Shown here: positions 5,290 to 6,007 of the stretch, one piece after another | Position numbering within the stretch: the first letter of the stretch is position 1 | Layout: each line of letters opens with the position of its first letter | NCBI GenBank assembly: GCA_009784765.1 | Contig: WQXP01000081.1 | Span: 1 to 6,007 of the forward strand | Origin: Oscillospiraceae bacterium | GTDB lineage: Bacteria; Bacillota; Clostridia; Oscillospirales; Ruminococcaceae | Direction of reading: 5' to 3' | DNA: 6,007 bases | Made by a program: the position numbers and the translations under genes | Notes under the pieces: generated by a model | Seen by the model: only the letters and a program-made list of their open reading frames with translations | What the model was told of the DNA's origin: nothing | Database searches by the model: none

Positions 5290-6007
5290 TCAAACAATGG
5301 AAATATCGACGCTTAAACGAAACTGCGCATTCATGAGCGTTTCGCGCCAGTTTTCGCAATTGTTTGTGAGAACCTTCCATGTGTGATAATCATGAAAACG
5401 CAGAGTGTTTTCAAGCCCGATTATATCGCCGCCGTGCCGCGCCATAATTTCGAGAGATTCATGCAGTTGCTGTTCAAGGGCGGCAACCGCAGGAGCAATT
5501 AGCTCATGAATTTCTTGGAAATCGCTGTAAGAACTGTCAGAACTTCCGCGGAAGCCAACATGGAAAATCAAGGATTGATTTTGCGAATCAGGGGTATTCA
5601 CAGGGGAAATCCGCGTCCGCGTTCTCACTTTTTCGAGGCTGTGAACGCGCTCGTCCACGATAAAGTCAACATCAATGCGGTTGGTGATATTCGCGAGAAG
5701 GGATATTCCCGCCGCTTCATCGCTGTTGAGATAATGTGAACTATCGGGCGTCAACATTACTCCTCCATAGGGTGCAATGGCAGGTTCGGATATGGCAGAT
5801 TCTTCGCTTGAATCCCCGGTGTGTTCGATTTTTATAAGAGGAATAAAAACTGTACCGGCGGTGCTGTAGGCACTCTCGAGGGCGCGATATATATTAGGGG
5901 CAGAATAAACACCTGTTTCTTGGGCGTTTTGCAAAACAGCGGAAACGCGGCTTTTTCCTGCGTTTTCGCGCCGAAAAGTCAGCGCGAGGACTTTCGCCGC
6001 TAATCCG
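5290..6007 (-). CDS. Ger(x)C-family spore germination lipoprotein-like protein, C-terminal part
   Basis: Ger(x)C proteins are the C subunits of germinant receptors in the inner spore membrane, usually lipoproteins encoded after A and B subunits. About 238 C-terminal residues are visible. The frame is open to the right edge (it begins G-L-A-A-K-V-L-A-L-T), and the TTG at 5934 is merely internal, so start, signal peptide and lipobox are outside. Family-like features in order: F-I-P-L-I-K-I strand; Y-G-G-V-M-L followed by Y-L-N-S-D-E-A-A-G-I-S-L-L, matching the usual hydrophobic G-x-L-(N/S)-x-E-E-(T/A)-x-G pattern; a long acidic helix with E-x-x-I-x-P-A-V; and an end with G-D-I-I-G-L, R, then W-x-x-L, N-W-R-E and a final V-D-I-S-I strand, matching the D-I-F-G-F...W-x-x-L...W-x-E-x-F...V-x-V-x-I finish. 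Sequence identity to any one member is clearly low, so the family call comes from pattern memory. Whether A and B subunit genes precede it cannot be seen. Confidence 0.68.
   Translation of the reverse strand, partial: GLAAKVLALTFRRENAGKSRVSAVLQNAQETGVYSAPNIYRALESAYSTAGTVFIPLIKIEHTGDSSEESAISEPAIAPYGGVMLTPDSSHYLNSDEAAGISLLANITNRIDVDFIVDERVHSLEKVRTRTRISPVNTPDSQNQSLIFHVGFRGSSDSSYSDFQEIHELIAPAVAALEQQLHESLEIMARHGGDIIGLENTLRFHDYHTWKVLTNNCENWRETLMNAQFRLSVDISIV

Noticed and set aside
4645..5336. Plus-strand reading frames across the acidic protein gene
   Set aside because: They are low-complexity mirrors of the repetitive minus-strand gene, whose signal peptide, sorting signal, ribosome binding site and terminator make it the real one.
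5932..5934. TTG as start of the Ger(x)C-like gene
   Set aside because: The frame is open upstream to the window edge with family-like sequence, so the codon is internal Leu.
5506..6003. Plus-strand reading frames opposite the Ger(x)C-like gene
   Set aside because: No family resemblance or supported start; the minus-strand frame has conserved family pattern and is open across the whole region.
1..6007. CRISPR array, tRNA/rRNA, insertion sequence, toxin-antitoxin or defence cassette
   Set aside because: No regularly spaced repeats, cloverleaf, transposase-like frame, or paired small genes were seen on either strand.

Overview
The window probably comes from a spore-forming, single-membrane member of the Bacillota, most likely a clostridial relative with roughly balanced GC. 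Three independent hints support this. The right-hand gene looks like the C-terminal part of a Ger(x)C-family spore germination protein. A small exported protein ends in an NPKTG-type sortase sorting signal. The hybrid kinase carries a PAS domain of a style common in clostridial hybrid kinases (D-x-N-F-x-C-x-x-C-N). The taxonomic reading is inference; there is no rRNA or tRNA here.

Layout. Positions 1-2179 (+) hold most of a cobalamin-dependent methionine synthase (MetH). It is cut by the left edge, has Hcy-binding, pterin-binding and B12-binding modules, and ends without the AdoMet reactivation domain. Its homocysteine domain contains an in-frame segment of about 72 bp, built around a perfect hairpin, that splits a normally contiguous conserved stretch. 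Positions 2180-2271 hold an operator-like dyad, a near-consensus promoter (TTGACA-17-TAAAAT with extended -10 TG) and a Shine-Dalgarno site. These drive a 773-residue membrane-bound hybrid histidine kinase (2272-4593, +) with a two-TM sensor, PAS, HisKA, HATPase and receiver. Positions 4594-4631 hold a terminator hairpin between convergent genes. Positions 4632-5180 (-) encode an Asp/Asn-rich secreted protein with a sortase signal. Positions 5181-5289 hold its ribosome binding site and a weak promoter/operator candidate. Positions 5290-6007 (-) hold the 3' part of the Ger(x)C-like gene, whose start lies beyond the right edge.

How they fit together. MetH is housekeeping one-carbon/methionine metabolism and appears unrelated to its neighbours. 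The kinase has its own promoter, and no DNA-binding response regulator accompanies it, so it is an orphan sensor in this view. The two minus-strand genes both act at the cell or spore surface and could share a transcript, because no convincing terminator separates them. I see no CRISPR array, transposase, phage gene, defence cassette or RNA gene. The most unusual features are the palindromic insertion in metH, the Glu-to-Gln change near it, and the small acidic sortase-anchored protein.
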